A DNA stretch of 64,000 bases from Ascochyta rabiei (Eukaryota; Ascomycota; Dothideomycetes; Pleosporales; Didymellaceae): NCBI RefSeq assembly GCF_004011695.2, contig NC_082419.1:248001-312000 (forward strand), given 5' to 3'. The position numbers were made by a program, and so were the translations under genes. This document shows positions 21,598 to 33,900 of the stretch, piece by piece; position 1 is the stretch's first letter; each line of letters begins with the position of its first letter. The notes below the pieces were generated by a model. It made no database searches. It was not told the origin of the DNA and was given only the letters and a program-made list of their open reading frames with translations.

Positions 21598-23647
21598 GGT
21601 TGTGCTGAACTGTGAGTGGTTGGAGTTGAGAAGCAGACAGAGAAAGCGAGCTGAGCTCGGAGAGCTATCGAGCCGGGAAATCGCGATCGCGTATGTTCAT
21701 AGAGTCAACTACCACGGCAGTTGGGCGTGCGCCGAGTGAAGGTGATGCGTGAACGTCCAAAAAGTGAAGGTGAATGCAGTCGTCTGGGCCGGAGAGGCGA
21801 CACATCAGCGCACGCTAGTAAATCGCCGATAACTCCGGGACGAGGCACACTTGCATCTGGTATTTGCACGGCGTCGGGCACAAGCATGTATTTTAATCGC
21901 ACTGACTACTAGTGACGCTTTCGCTGGACGGCTCGCCATCAAATGTCACTTCAGCCTGCTCAAGACCATGGTCATACTTGCTTTCTTCCTGCTTAGGTTC
22001 TCTTGATGAGTTTTGTGCTCTCGCTAGATTGTCATGGGAGGTTAGATTGCAGGAAGAGTCGAACTGAGCTCCAGCTTTCGATCGCTCGAAACACAGATCT
22101 GAACAGCCTTGCGAACATATGGTCCGTGACACACCGTCACTATCGCCTACCACTCGACCAATCTGGACTCTGTCACGATACGCGAGAAGGATTCGCACAC
22201 ATCGGTATCCGATTTCCTCGATGGAAAAAGCAAGTCGGGATCCTCTCCCTCGGCCCGCAATAGCGCTCCAACGCCCTGGTCGCTGGAATTGCCATTTCGG
22301 CTACAGCGCTTGGGCGTGTGCCGAGTTACACAAGGAGCAGGTGATTATAGGGTAGCATTGCTATGGTCGGAGGAACAACATTCATGATACGGTATGTCTG
22401 AGGTATAAATGGAAGCATCCTCATGCTAACATGGCGCCCTGCTGATGCTCATTTCAGACGCACCTCCCTAGTTACCCTCGAACCGTCAGCGACATCGTCG
22501 ACCCGCTTCCAAAGGGGTCGCTTTCTGCTTCCCTGCAGTCGCTAACTCTTCCAGTTCTGGCGTCATGTACCTCCTTTTCTCTGTGCAGTAGCGTACGTAC
22601 GCACCAGCGCCGACCGCATGCAAGAACATGCAGGTCGAGCCATTTCCCAGCCAATCCTCTTCCCCAGTTTCCCGCAACGAAAACACTTGTAAACAGCAGC
22701 TCGTGTTGACGGCCGCGCGCTTAGATGAAAGTTTGTCGCGCGCTGAGTTGTAGAATTGGGACTGTTGTCAATGTTGCATACTGCCCCTGCGTCTGTAAGG
22801 CGCCCAAAATCGCGGTGGAAAGCTAAGGGTGGCACCAAGGTTTGTACTCGGCTTATAGGGTGAAACAAAATCTGTTGTCTGTATCGCCTGGGCTGCTCTT
22901 GACGTCGTCTAAGCAGCCAGGCACAGGGTTCCCAGCCACCTCGTTCCCGCCCTACTTGTCAGGCTGCAGGATGTTCATGTTGTGGGAGGGTGGATTTCCA
23001 ACGTTTGACTGGACAGCAAAAGCGGCGCATTGGCTTGCAGAACCGAAGTGCAACCTAGTACAGGATAAGGCTTTGTTGGACGTGTTGACAATACTGCGAT
23101 GAGAGCTGCTGGTAGGCTGTGGTTGAAATCTTGTATTGATACTCTACTGGTAAAAGTGTTTGTACAGAGGCCGTGAATGGAACTGATGCACAATATGGTG
23201 GGACAAGGCCCGTGTATCGTACATGTGGCAAGAGAGAGAAAGGCCAGCAAAGATACGCCGAGCCAGTGCATACCAACTGTTAGAGTTCTCAAAAGTCGTA
23301 AATAGGAACAATAAAACATTAGGTGATCTGCATTTTCACATTTCAGCGTTTGCGAAAAAACGTTGAAATGCGGTGCCAGTCAGACAAAGTGAAATGGCTG
23401 GACAAGAAGCTGTGTCAAGTGAAGATGCGCAGAGAATCGATGCTTCAAGGAAGAAGCAAAAGAAAATGGTAGGCGATACGCGTAACTGGAGTTCGTGATC
23501 GTGTGCAGAGGCCCGCAGAGACCGTGTAGAAGACCGCCATAACATATATATATCAGCGAAGTGTGGTCATCGTAATGGCGTGAATGTCGTCAAATGCTTT
23601 CAAATCAAGATTGCCGCCGTAAGTGCTTTTGAGACGAAGGAAACGCT
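21598..23647. other. 2-kb intergenic region
   Basis: Between the F-box/LRR start and the AT-hook gene stop. Small open frames on both strands lack family motifs. Contains a short TATATA run near 23543-23553. No gene supported. Confidence 0.45.
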
Positions 23648-24760
23648 TCATATGCCGACCGTGTCTTTAAAAGAGTGAGGTGTCGTGGTTCGTGGTTGAG
23701 CCTCTTCGATCCCTTCCATTCGCGTTTCTCTATCTCTAGAGCCCGCTGAAGATGGCAAGGGCGCAGAGATGGGCGTATAAGAAGAGTACGCGTGATTGCG
23801 ATTGGGATCCGCAGACCCGTAGGTGAGAGGAGACTGCATTTCGCTGGAATGTCGTTGAGGTTTCTCTAATTCCAATGGCTGGGGGCGCGTGCGCCGCTTT
23901 TTGCCCGAAGAGGATTCGGAGCTTTGTTCTGCATGGACCTGGTGCTGTGGGGTCATGGCGTTCGTGGGCAGAGCGTGTCTCATCGATAATGGTGGGGTTT
24001 GCGCTTCTGGTCGTTGTTCTGGGCTGGGGCCAGAAGAAGAAGGTTCGGGCTGGGCTGTGTTTGATTGTCGCCCTCTTCGTGGAGGGGGATAGACTTCGCC
24101 GCGTGCAGCTGCCTCCTGCGCCCTCTGCTGCGCCTCTGCCTTGGTTGGTCTTCCCCGCTTCTTCTTGTTCGCAGGTTCGTTACCAGCATTGTTCGAGGAC
24201 GCGTATGCAGGGCCGCCGGCGGAGACATACTCGCTGGCATATGGGTGGGGCGGACGAGGTTGCAGAAGGCGCCCAATCGGAGCCATGTCTTGCGGGTGAG
24301 GGCGTTTTCTAGCAAGTTCGGAGCCAGGGTACATGCTCGGGTTGGGTAACGGAGGACGGCCATAAGCAGTCGTAGAGAAGGAATTGGCGATGTCGCCATA
24401 TGCTCTTTGGCATGAGTGGACTGAGCGGCCTGAGAGGGGAAGGGAAGTTAGCACTCGAGCCCAGTTTCGACGCCATCACCACTGACAGTCAAGTGGCTTC
24501 CTAGGAAGCACAAAGATTGGATGCACGTACCAGAGGGCAGGGCCATGTCGTTCCACCGCACCTGAATTTGGTTGTCGCGAATGAAGCCATAGAGGACATG
24601 AGAGGGTACTGGGGCTGCCTTTACTATCTCGGCAAGTAGGTATACCTGGCAAGGGGGGTCAGTTTCCTTCAAACTGTGTATGGCGGCGTGGAGCACACTA
24701 GACAACAATACATACCTTCTCATGCTCCGTCCATTGTCGCTCTGGGGCGGGCTGCTCCAT
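23648..24760 (-). CDS. AT-hook protein of unknown function
   Basis: Three exons, 24760-24716, 24645-24531 and 24429-23648, give 313 residues; phases 0 and 1 match at both GT...AG introns. The N-terminal 65 residues (MEQPAPERQWTEHEKVYLLA, EIVKAAPVPSHVLYGFIRDN, SVHSCQRAYGDI) form a compact helical region with a WTEHEK start reminiscent of Myb/SANT-like domains, with W10 and the QIQVRWNDMALPSGRS piece as possible second and third helices. An AT-hook core KKRGRP sits at about 143-148, and the rest is disordered, rich in P, S, Q and R, with a second basic patch (SGKKRRTRPQP). A DNA- or chromatin-binding role is likely. I do not recognise a named orthologue; the Myb-like reading is inference. Confidence 0.78.
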
Positions 24761-27441
24761 GTTGTGACTCGCGACTGATCGTCGAGGGCAGGTGCCGATA
24801 AGAAGTAGTCACGAGGAGTCTTAGTTAGCTGCACCCAGACAAATGGAGCATCGAACGATCACAGGGCCGTATAGTAAGTGCAGAAAGCGGGCGCGAAACA
24901 CCCTCGCGCGCGGTTGAACAACAGGACCGGCAAGGAACAGAACAAACGAGTCTTGAAACGAAACATGAACGAGTGAGTAGAAAAGAGCATCAAAAGGACC
25001 CACGATGGGCTCTATTCGTCATGCCAGCGTAGGCAAAAGTTTGTTGTGAAAGAGACGAGAGCATGAGGCTGATTTAGGAGAGAGGGCAAGCTGCTCATGA
25101 AATTATGGGACGCATGTCGTGCATGACCCTAGCGCGAATGGTCAACGGGCCATGTCTTCCTCACAACATTCCACAGCTTCCCAGCTCTGTTCGGCTGCAC
25201 AGCTGCACCTGGCCTCGATTGGGGGCAATCTGCGATGCGGAGTTGACGGCCATGTCTACGTAACAGACACTGGAGGCGTCTTCTCCTCTCGAATCCTCAA
25301 GGGTGCAGCACTCGGTGTCGAAAGGGAACGCCTCGTTAGCCAATCGCTAGTGGCCCCTGTAGGTCTGACCAGGGAAATCCTGACACAAAACGGTAGCGTC
25401 CTTACTGGCTCGGGCCCTGCCATGATTCCTCGTCCCGTGTCGGCGCGCAAAGGCGCGCTGCGCTGCCCCTCCTCGAGAGGGAACTGTGGGTATGTGGTGT
25501 AGCGGTGGTTTTCAGCGCAGTTGCTGCAGCCGAGAGCCCAAGGTCTGTTCCAAGGCGATCGACTGGTTGACGATACGTGTTCTTCCACTACCTACGCGGG
25601 CGCTTCGGCACTAGCCCGCCGGGACGAGACGAGTTGAAGTGGAAGGGACCGTGCATCTATTGTCTCCATGGATCCCACCAAAACGGTCAACGGCAGTTTG
25701 GGATCGTAGAGGGCGATGGCATATTCTGCTACCCAGCATCATCATGAAAGGGTTGCAGCTGTGTAGCTCAATGGCTGGCATTGTGCGCATTCTTATATTC
25801 TACCAGTGACAGGAGTCTGCACCTGCATTTGCTCGCCACGTTGCACCAACCAGGACTTGGAGTCGAAGAAACTCTCACCGTACTTCCCATGCCTATGGCT
25901 ATGGCACAACTTCAACCAACAGCGAAGCTGGCTGGAGCAGGCGGATGCTGTTGTTGCAGCTTGTGTCCCATTCTGCGGCGCAATTTTGCAGACAGGCGTT
26001 GTTGTCGCCATTGCAAGACTGTTGACAAACCCATCGTTTTTCGTGCTATCGTTTGAGGTGGGTGGAGGTAGTTGCGGAGCTTAAAGAACCGTTGTGCCGC
26101 GACGAAACGGCCGTTGTCCAAGCGCTGTGAATGGTGGTGCAGAGCGGGCGGATCTGGCTCCTCCTTGTCTAGTGCAAAAGGGAACATGGCGTTGGTACTG
26201 AGCAACTTGGCAATAGGCGGAAAACTAGGAAATTAGTCCCGTCGAGAGCTGCAACGTGTATAACTGGGGTCTGTGCACATCAGCGTTCCAGCCAAGTTGA
26301 ACGTTCTCTTTCGAGGTCGGAAACCACCGACCGCCAAGACGCTATCGCCAGTGTGGATCGCTGCTCTCACTACTACTCCTCGACTTACTGATCGCAGACA
26401 AGGAGAGACGGCATGCCAAAGACGTTGAAGAGGATTGCTGATGGCAACGGGGTCGAAAAGGCTCCGAGTCCAGCGTCCCAGCAATCAAACGCGTACAAGG
26501 GGATGCTTTGTATGATGCCAACACATCATAGCTGTTGCGAATCGCCCAGCCGAACGGGGCACTTCAAGGTTATTTTGTTCGAGGGCATACCGCGATCGCT
26601 TTCGAGTCCTGTAAGTAGCGAGCACATGTCCTCTCGAGCTATCTGTATGGTATCAGTCTCTACGAAACCTGCTTCAGTCTTCAGCCAGTGTCGACCCAAA
26701 GGGAAGACCGATTACAAACAAGCAGAATCCTGAAGACTGGGAGACATTCAAGCTCCACCATCTTGGACATGATTCAAAGAGTAGAATCCAGACAGCAGGT
26801 AGCCCTGGTCACTACAGGAGACTGCTGCTCAAAGCGCAGTGAAGAGTACCCCTTCACCTTGGTTTCATCATGTGGAACAGCGAGGAATCGACTCGCTGCG
26901 TCTAATGTTTTCCTTGGAGAGGCGGCTCGAGGGTGGAATCAATGCTGGATGCAGTGCATCGCGTGAGGGCATATTTCGTACACGCACTTTGACACTGTAT
27001 GTCACCGTTGGGTATGGGTCAGGCACCGACGTTGGGCCGCCACCTTGGCCACGGTTTTTATTTGACACAAAGTACTCTGGAGGCTGACTACGCTCCAACT
27101 CATCGGCCGCTCCTATAGGTCTGTTGCCATTTGCATTGGCTGCTGCCCGTCCAGAAGTGTGGCTTCGCCGGTCTGATGTTCCAACAAAGCTGAAGCTCTG
27201 GGGCGGAGCCAGACCGCTGACGCAAGTTGGACAGGGATCGTGGGCACAGCCGTTTGAGAGCATCCATCGCCTTCAACGACCGCTAGCAGATCGACCCATC
27301 GCTCCTGCCTTGTGTTAAGCACCTTGTTTACGATTTGAGCCGCATCCACCTCTGTCGTCCTGTTTCCTTGCGCGGCCCATACTCGAATATACTTATCACC
27401 GCCCTCCCTCTCTACCCCGCGCCCCCCAAAGAAAGCGCAAC
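24761..27441. other. 2.7-kb intergenic region
   Basis: Divergent space between the AT-hook gene (left-going) and the WW-domain gene (right-going). Several 60-130 codon open frames exist on both strands, none with protein-family features or conserved splice structure. Just before 27442 the sequence becomes C-rich, as common in promoters of highly expressed fungal genes. No gene supported. Confidence 0.45.
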
Positions 27442-28851
27442 ATGGCTGCACCCACTCCGCCTCACCCACCCGTCTCCCCCGACTCGGGTCCTACAGACCC
27501 CAACCTGCCAAAGCTGCCTGCGGGCTGGATCGCCCAGTGGGACAACTCGTACGTTGTGAAGACGCCAGCATCGTGCACCGTCGCCCCGCCCCGCCACCAC
27601 ACGCACGCATGCCCCGCGACAGGGTACTGACAAGGCCTTAGAAGTCGCAAATACTACTACGTCCAGATCAGCACCGGCGTCTCGCAGTGGGACCTGCCAA
27701 CGAGTGAAGCGCCCATTGGCGGGAGCCACCACGGCACACCCGCGCAGAGCACAAATCCCTACAACAAGCCTGTCGGCTCAGAGGGGCCCGGCGATGTTGG
27801 GGACGGGTCAAGAGGTATCGGAGGCGATGGACAGACCGGAGACCGCTCGCTGGGTGGCTTCGCAATGAACGCGCTCATGGGCAACAACAAGCAGAGCCAC
27901 GGCGGCGGCGGGTCCAGCAACCTCGTTGGCCAGCTCGCGGGTTCCTTCCTTGGCGGTGGAAAGCAAAACCATGGCAGCGGTTCTGGACATGGCAGTGGTG
28001 GACCTGGCAATCTGGTTGGCCAGCTGGCAGGATCGTTCCTCGGCGGCGGGAAGCAGAGCAGCTCCGCAGGTCACGGCAATCAGTCGAGCGGTGGACTCGG
28101 TGCGTTGAGCGGACTGCTGGGTGGCGGCAGCAGCAGCAGTAACAACCACGGTGGCAGCAACCCAAGTCACGGTAACCAATCGTCGTCAAGTGGTGGTGGT
28201 GGCCTTGGAGGCATGATTGGAGGCTTGATGGGCGGTGGATCGGTAAGCAATCGTCACATTATGATTCAGCCATGTCTTTGCTGATGATCGCAGCACAATA
28301 AGCCCTCCAACGACTACGGCTACAGCCACGGCTCAGGCGCCTCTTCAGGTGGAGCCTACACGGGCACCGCACCACCAACATCCTACCAGCCCGGCGGCCA
28401 GCACAACAGCGGCGCCCAAAGCCAGCACGGCTATGGTTCGCCCTCACCCGCACAGCAACACGGCGGCTACGGCGGACAACAGCAACACGGTGGCCCCCCA
28501 GGGCAGTTCGGCGGAGGACAACAGCACGGCCAAAACCAGTATGGCTCTCAGGCGGGTTACGGTGGGCAGCCAGGCTACGGGCAGCAGGGCCCAGGTGGCT
28601 ATGGCGCACAAGGTAACCACCTTTATCGTTCGCATGTTGAGAGTAGGAGCTAACAGGTTACAGCTGGCTACGGAGGTCCAGCACAGCACCAGGGCGGCGG
28701 CCAGGGCTACTACGGCGGCCCTCAAAATTACGACAACCACCAGCACAACCAGTACGGCGGTGCACCACAGTACCCTCCTCCCCCCAGCCAGGGTGGCGGC
28801 TACGGCGGCCACCAAGGTGGACATCCAGGCCCAGGTCAGCCCGGATGGTAG
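27442..28851 (+). CDS. WW-domain protein with glycine-rich repeats
   Basis: Four exons, 27442-27548, 27642-28242, 28294-28612 and 28664-28851, give 404 residues ending in GQPGW before TAG. The single WW domain spans about 23-53: LPAGWIAQWDNSS, RKYYYVQISTGVSQWDLP, with both signature tryptophans; it is split by intron 1. The rest is low-complexity: two near-identical copies of a LVGQLAGSFLGGGKQ block, then GGGG, and a Y-G-Q-rich half (repeated GGYGGQ, QHGG) resembling prion-like phase-separating proteins. Introns are short (93, 51, 51 nt), all GT...AG. WW domains bind proline-rich ligands; the partner is not known. The reading frame continues for 103 more codons after the stop; see the separate entry. 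Confidence 0.88.
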
Positions 28852-29163
28852 AGTGATCCGGAGGAAGTACGCGAGAAGGAGCAGTTGGAGGCTGACTGGG
28901 AAAGAGAGGCCAAGGCCAAACGTGTCGAGGTCGAGCAAGAGGAGAAATTGACGCGAGAAGGCAATGATGCTTTTCAGAAGTATCAGGCATGTTGGGAGGC
29001 AAAGTTCGAGGGTTTGGAGAAGATGAGTCAGACGACAAGGGAGAAACTCGATGAGATGAAGGGACAGAGAAAGGAAGCTGGAGAGGTAGATCAGAACCAC
29101 TGGGCGGCACAGGCTTTCGACATGCTCAGTGGTGAAGGTGCATTCCAAAAGGGGCGGGATTGA
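28852..29163 (+). other. in-frame coiled-coil reading frame after the WW-gene stop
   Basis: Directly downstream of the TAG at 28849-28851 and in the same frame lies a 103-codon open frame ending in TGA at 29161-29163. It has no ATG near its start, so it is unlikely to be a separate gene. Its composition is that of a real protein: charged heptad-like stretches (EVREKEQLEADWEREAKAKR, KMSQTTREKLDEMKGQRKE) and a hydrophobic end (NHWAAQAFDML). It could be a C-terminal extension of the WW protein made by stop readthrough, by alternative removal of a short intron covering the stop, or be left over after a recent nonsense mutation. A possible 51-nt phase-matched intron (28817-28867, GTGGAC...AAG) would join the frames, but its splice sites are weak. 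Confidence 0.6.
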
Positions 29164-29816
29164 TACATAAATTCAGCATTTTTCCACTGTAGGCTGGAAA
29201 CAGTCGTAACTATCGCTGAGGGAGGATGCTCTGGTAAAGAATCGTGTCTTCTAAGCCACGCAGGCCGTCCCTCTTCTGCTCCTCGTTTTCTTCTATCCTT
29301 TGTACCCTTCTTGTTTTCTTCACTTCTTCCCGGGATTAGCATGCACGCCCACCCGCACTCAAGACTCACGCTGTCCGTTCTTCTGTACCGAGTTCAGAAT
29401 CGGACTTATGGGTGGGCTTGCGAGCAGTTCATCGTGGACGGAAGCCTGTATCTACCTGGGCTGCGTGCTCGGCAGAGTTGATGAGGTTGTAAGCCCCCAT
29501 TCTAGGAGTTGGGTCGGGGTAACGGCGCAAGGCCGGGGGGTTTCTTTTTTTTGATCGTGCTGTGTGCATCGTCGTGAGGATGTGTTTGGTTCCATTTTGT
29601 GCGAGTTGTTCGGGGAATGGCGAGGTTGTTGACGTAGCGGTCTTGTCCAAGGCCGGGCACAGGTTGATTGAAAGGCTGCTCGCACATTTGCCGCGCGATA
29701 AAGTGCAGTCGCGGACGCAGGAGAGAAGCTCGCGGCGCGTTACTCTCCTAGCTGGAGTGCCATCTTTTCCGCGGTTTCACCGTGTGCTGGAGCCATTCGC
29801 CGTGTTCTGCTGGAGC
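29164..29816. other. tail-to-tail spacer, no gene seen
   Basis: 3' flanks of the WW-domain gene and the POP8-like gene. A T-run sits at 29544-29552. No reading frame supported. Confidence 0.4.
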
Positions 29817-30464
29817 TCAGTACGCGACTTCACTCGTGCCGAAAACCTCGTCCCCTCCGCCTCTTAACAGGCCCAGACTCCCTCCTTTGCTAACAAACCT
29901 CCACGCTACTCTCACCCTCCCTCCCCCCTCTTCGACGCCAGGCACGCTCCCCGCATCGCACCCGCCAATCCATCCACTGAGTGCTGCTTGGAATGCTTGA
30001 GCGTCTTGTCTTGGTATGCGGATGTATGCGCTCCGGCTGTGGGTGTGCAGGATATCGATGGGTATAGCGGAGCCCGTGGCACCGAGGTAGGCCGTGAGAG
30101 GCTGGGAGAGGAGGGCAGAGACAGTGAGAGCGTCAATGCTGTGTGTTTCTAAAGAAGCGGTGGAGTTTGAGGGTTGTTGGACGGCTGTGCCTGGTGTGAC
30201 GAGGATGAGGTGGAAGTAGGACCATGCTGGTTTGCGAAAAGTGGTTTGGTGGAGAGTGTGCGTCTCTTTCTCTTTGCGTCTGCGCTTCTTTGTATCTTGA
30301 GTTGACCGACTGCCGTCTTGTGTGTCTGCTGCTGGCGCATCCACCATCAAAGTGTCGGCATTGGCATCTACGTCTGGCGCGTTCGTGGGGTTGGAGGGCT
30401 CCATTGCAGCGGTCGGTGCTAGCAATACAGCTGTCGCGTTCTTTGTTCGCGGTACAGGTCCCAT
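29817..30464 (-). CDS. RNase P/MRP subunit POP8-like
   Basis: 215 residues from the ATG at 30464; in-frame ATGs at 30605 and 30404 are alternatives, and the true start is not settled. The N-terminal 75 residues are low-complexity with a basic KKRRRKEKE patch. The globular part (about 85-215) matches the Pop8 fold used by fungal RNase P/MRP small subunits: WSYFHLILVTPG, then LDALTVSALLSQPLTAYLG-like IDALTVSALLSQPLTAYLG, IDILHTHSRSAYIRIP, and a closing VAWRFVSKGGSLGLLRGG. RNase P and MRP process pre-tRNA and pre-rRNA in the nucleus. A glycine-rich insert (GCDAGSVPGVEEGGGR) precedes the last strand. Family identity is good, though the sequence is divergent. Confidence 0.75.
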   Translation of the reverse strand: MGPVPRTKNATAVLLAPTAAMEPSNPTNAPDVDANADTLMVDAPAADTQDGSRSTQDTKKRRRKEKETHTLHQTTFRKPAWSYFHLILVTPGTAVQQPSNSTASLETHSIDALTVSALLSQPLTAYLGATGSAIPIDILHTHSRSAYIRIPRQDAQAFQAALSGWIGGCDAGSVPGVEEGGGRVRVAWRFVSKGGSLGLLRGGGDEVFGTSEVAY

Positions 30465-30967
30465 TGTGCCTGTTTCGTTATATGTAATCGAGATTGTGCG
30501 AGCGTAAGAGCAGCCCAAATTAGAGCTTGAAGCTCTGACACGAACTTTTGACCGGAGTTTGCTAGCGTGTTTCCTTATCGCCGTGCTGCTACGGAGACGG
30601 GTCATGTTCACGAACAATTCGTTTTCAGTATGTGAGCTACGTTACACTTGGAGGACGACTAGTTTCGTAGACAGAATACTATTCGAGAGGCAATTATCTC
30701 CTTGTTGCTAAGAACTATCAAATGGACTGCAGCTTCAGCCCAAGTGTGTGGGGACGCAGCTATTGCCAACCAGCCAGAAATGCGAGAGGCGACAGTCGGA
30801 GAATGCAATGATATGTTCATCATGTCGGGTATTATATCGAGCCATGTCTAGCTCCACCGAGAACACCTAGAATCTTCAAGTATGAGCTCATCGTCAAAAA
30901 GAGATGACGGGAGTGATGAATGTAGTGCAGGGTCAATACGCTGCGCTAGATAGGCAGCTGCAGTGTA
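30465..30967. other. spacer upstream of POP8-like gene
   Basis: Includes in-frame codons that may belong to a longer POP8-like N-terminus (to 30605). Otherwise no gene seen. Confidence 0.35.
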
Positions 30968-33900
30968 TCACTTGCTTTCGCCGCGGTGACTCTCACCGCC
31001 CTGCGGCGCTGGCATGGCGCTCAGGTCGGCATTGAAGTCGTGATGCCAAGTGAATTCTAGCGGGCCTTTTGGCAGATTCTGGTTCAAGCTCTCGAGAAGA
31101 TCTTGCAATTGCCCGGTGACTATTAAAAGAGCTGGGAGGCGGCTGAGGAGCACCTTGTTGGTGGGTGTAAGGAACTTGTCGAGCATTTCGTCGAACTCGA
31201 TACGAATCGTTGTCAAAGCTTGTTCAAGGCTTTCCACTTGCTCACAGACCGCTCTAATTTTGCCGTTTTGAAGCTCTTCGAATCGACGGTTCATAGACTT
31301 TGCAATAGAGTTGTTTGCTTCAACGAGATCTTTATGCACTGTGCCAGCTTTGGCCGCCAACTCGTTGCGAGCTCTGCGTTCCTCTTTGAGTGCGGCTGTA
31401 ACCTCAGCTTGCAAGGTACCCATCGACTGCTGCAACACCGCAACGGACTCTGTTGTAGCGAAGGGCGTGCTGCCTGATCTGAGCGCGTGCATAGATGTTT
31501 GCAGGCCGCTAACTGTCCTTGATAAACCTTCGGTTTGCCATTGTGCTTTTGCTATTGCTTCTTTCATTGTTGTCAGCTCCTCATTAGTTTTTGCCAGCGT
31601 TTCCGGAGAGCCATTTGAACCCGAGGGGGATCTCACAAGGGCTTGAAGCTGTGGTCCAACCCGCGCAAGGGCGTTTAATATTTGGATAGAACGCGGGTCC
31701 CAGTTAGTCTGGTTCGCGAGGTCACGTAATTGTGCGACCTCTTGCTGTAGACCAGCGAACTTTTGAACCAAGTTGGCGGGAGTTGAAGGGTATTGTTGCA
31801 GGAACCAGTGGACCATCTTTGCGTGTAGATCGTCCGTTGTTATGTTATTGTACTGGTCCTGCAGGTTCCGTACAGCAGCTTTCACAGTATCGATCGCCTG
31901 TGTTGCGCTTGTAGTGTCCAGTTTGTACGCCAATTGCTGCTTCAAATCTTGGACAACTATGTCTCGGTACTCTGCCTCGTTTTTGACGGCATTCTGCAGA
32001 AGTGTCAAGGCCTGCTCAAAGTCTGCCAGCTGTGTGGCTGTTAGACCAGGAGCTGATGACCCGATTTGCTGTGTCGCGACTTGTTCCTCCAACTTGCTCA
32101 AAGACTCGGAATTGTGTGTTATGCATTGGCTCAGTGTTTCCAATTGCTGTGTAACCGCATTTCTGAAAGGATCGAAATTTTGGTCGAAAATAGAGACGAA
32201 TTTGGAACGGCACAGCTCAATATCTCGTGTGTTATTGTGAGCCTGTTCTTCCATTCGGGCGATGTCGTCTTGAACCTCATCGATGATCTGGGCCAGTCCA
32301 GTCTCACCGTTGATACGATTTTCGACTGACTGGAGTCTTAGCTGTATGTCATGGACATCATACGAAAAAGGGGTACGAGCGACATGATTGTCTTCGACGT
32401 TAAAATTTGGCACTATGGCCTGTCTTGAAGCCGTCTCAAGCTTCGTGACGCGGTCCTTGATTTTGTTTTGTTCCTTAGACAGCTTCATCTGCTCAGATTC
32501 GAGGGACTTGACTTGGTTGACTATCCTCTCTGAGGCTGACACACGATCATCGAAGATATCCACGCGATTCGCAAGGCCCTGAGTATCTTCTCCAAGGCTG
32601 CTGACAATGGTCTTCATATCTTCGAGTCTCTTGCTCAAGGAGTCGGTAGGATTAGCAAGATCGTCCACCTTAGTGCAAAGTCTTTGCTGCTCGTTGTAGA
32701 GGCGCTCTTGCTCTTTTCGACGTAATCTTGATTCTTCTTCCTGGTTCTCAATTCGCTGTAGAATAGTGGTTTGATTTGCGCTTGTGTAAGCTCTCTTGAT
32801 TGGCCCGATGTAGTCACAGATGTCATCAGAGAGATTGTCATTAAATGTATGCAAGTCTTTCAGACCACCCTCGAGAGTAGTCACCTTCTTTTCCGTTTTG
32901 TCAACGTTGCTGTTGATGTCTGTGACTTTGGTTTGTAATATCCACAGCTGTCCGGGTAGATTGCGCTTGTCAAGATCGTCACATACTCTCTGGTTAGCTT
33001 CCAGTTTCTTGGACATGCTTTCAAGCGTCTTGGTATGCTCTGTCCGGAAAGCGTCCAATTTTTTAATCTCTGGCTGTAATGCTGTCTTGATCGTGTCCTC
33101 GACCACATCGGGCTTCATGGCTTGTTGTTGTTCCTTAACACCCTTGATGTCTTCCTTAATGCTGGCTAGGTCGGTCTGAACAGTAGGTTTTGAGCTCTCA
33201 AGAGCACTAAGTCGACGTGCAATATCATCTGACGGCACCGTTGGTGCTGCTGCGCGATCTTGTCTCTCGAATTGTGCTTTAAGCGCTGCCAGCTGAGCTG
33301 GCAGAGTCTTGAACTCTTCCACTTGATTCTCCAGTTTCTTGACGCGGGTTTGGAGATTCGCTTCGCCCAGCTGCACGAGTCTCAGCTGCACCTTGAGCGT
33401 TCTGACCTCTATCGCAGCTGTACCAGCTGTACCTTGGGATACATTCGTTGCGTTGAGTACCTTTCTTGATCGTAAGAAGTTCAGAGTGTCGATGTTCAAA
33501 GATTCTCTAATGGTACTATAGCTCGTCGGCAATTCCTGAGTGACGGGTAAAATAGAAGGTACCTCCGGCGCAGCTTGCATTGGTGTATTGGACCCACTGC
33601 CATGACTTATCGGCGAGATGGTGTGTAGTGGGCTGCGGCCTATGCTGGCTGTTCGAGGGCTCGCTGTTGTCGCATCACTCTGAGGCTTTTCAAAACTGTG
33701 GGATACATTGCGGTTGCTGTTTGGCCTGTTCTGGTCAACGCGGCGTTCACGTGCTGCATATGATGTAGATCCAGGCCACGCATTAGCTGGTAAACCAGCA
33801 GCAGAGTTTTTCCTGGAGTATGGGGGGCTGGGAAGATTCCTAGAGGATGCTGTGTTTGCGTACTGTAGTGCTTTTGTTAGTTTTGGTAACCTCCCTCGTA

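Noticed and set aside
28849..28851. Reassigned TAG codon (alternative genetic code)
   Set aside because: TAG ends the FUN19-like, SET2, MNN4-like and CDC50 genes at the proper family length, so it is a normal stop here.
28444..29148. 234-codon minus-strand frame over the WW gene
   Set aside because: Valine/leucine/alanine-rich composition is the complement of the glycine/glutamine-rich coding strand; the plus strand has the WW domain and consistent introns.
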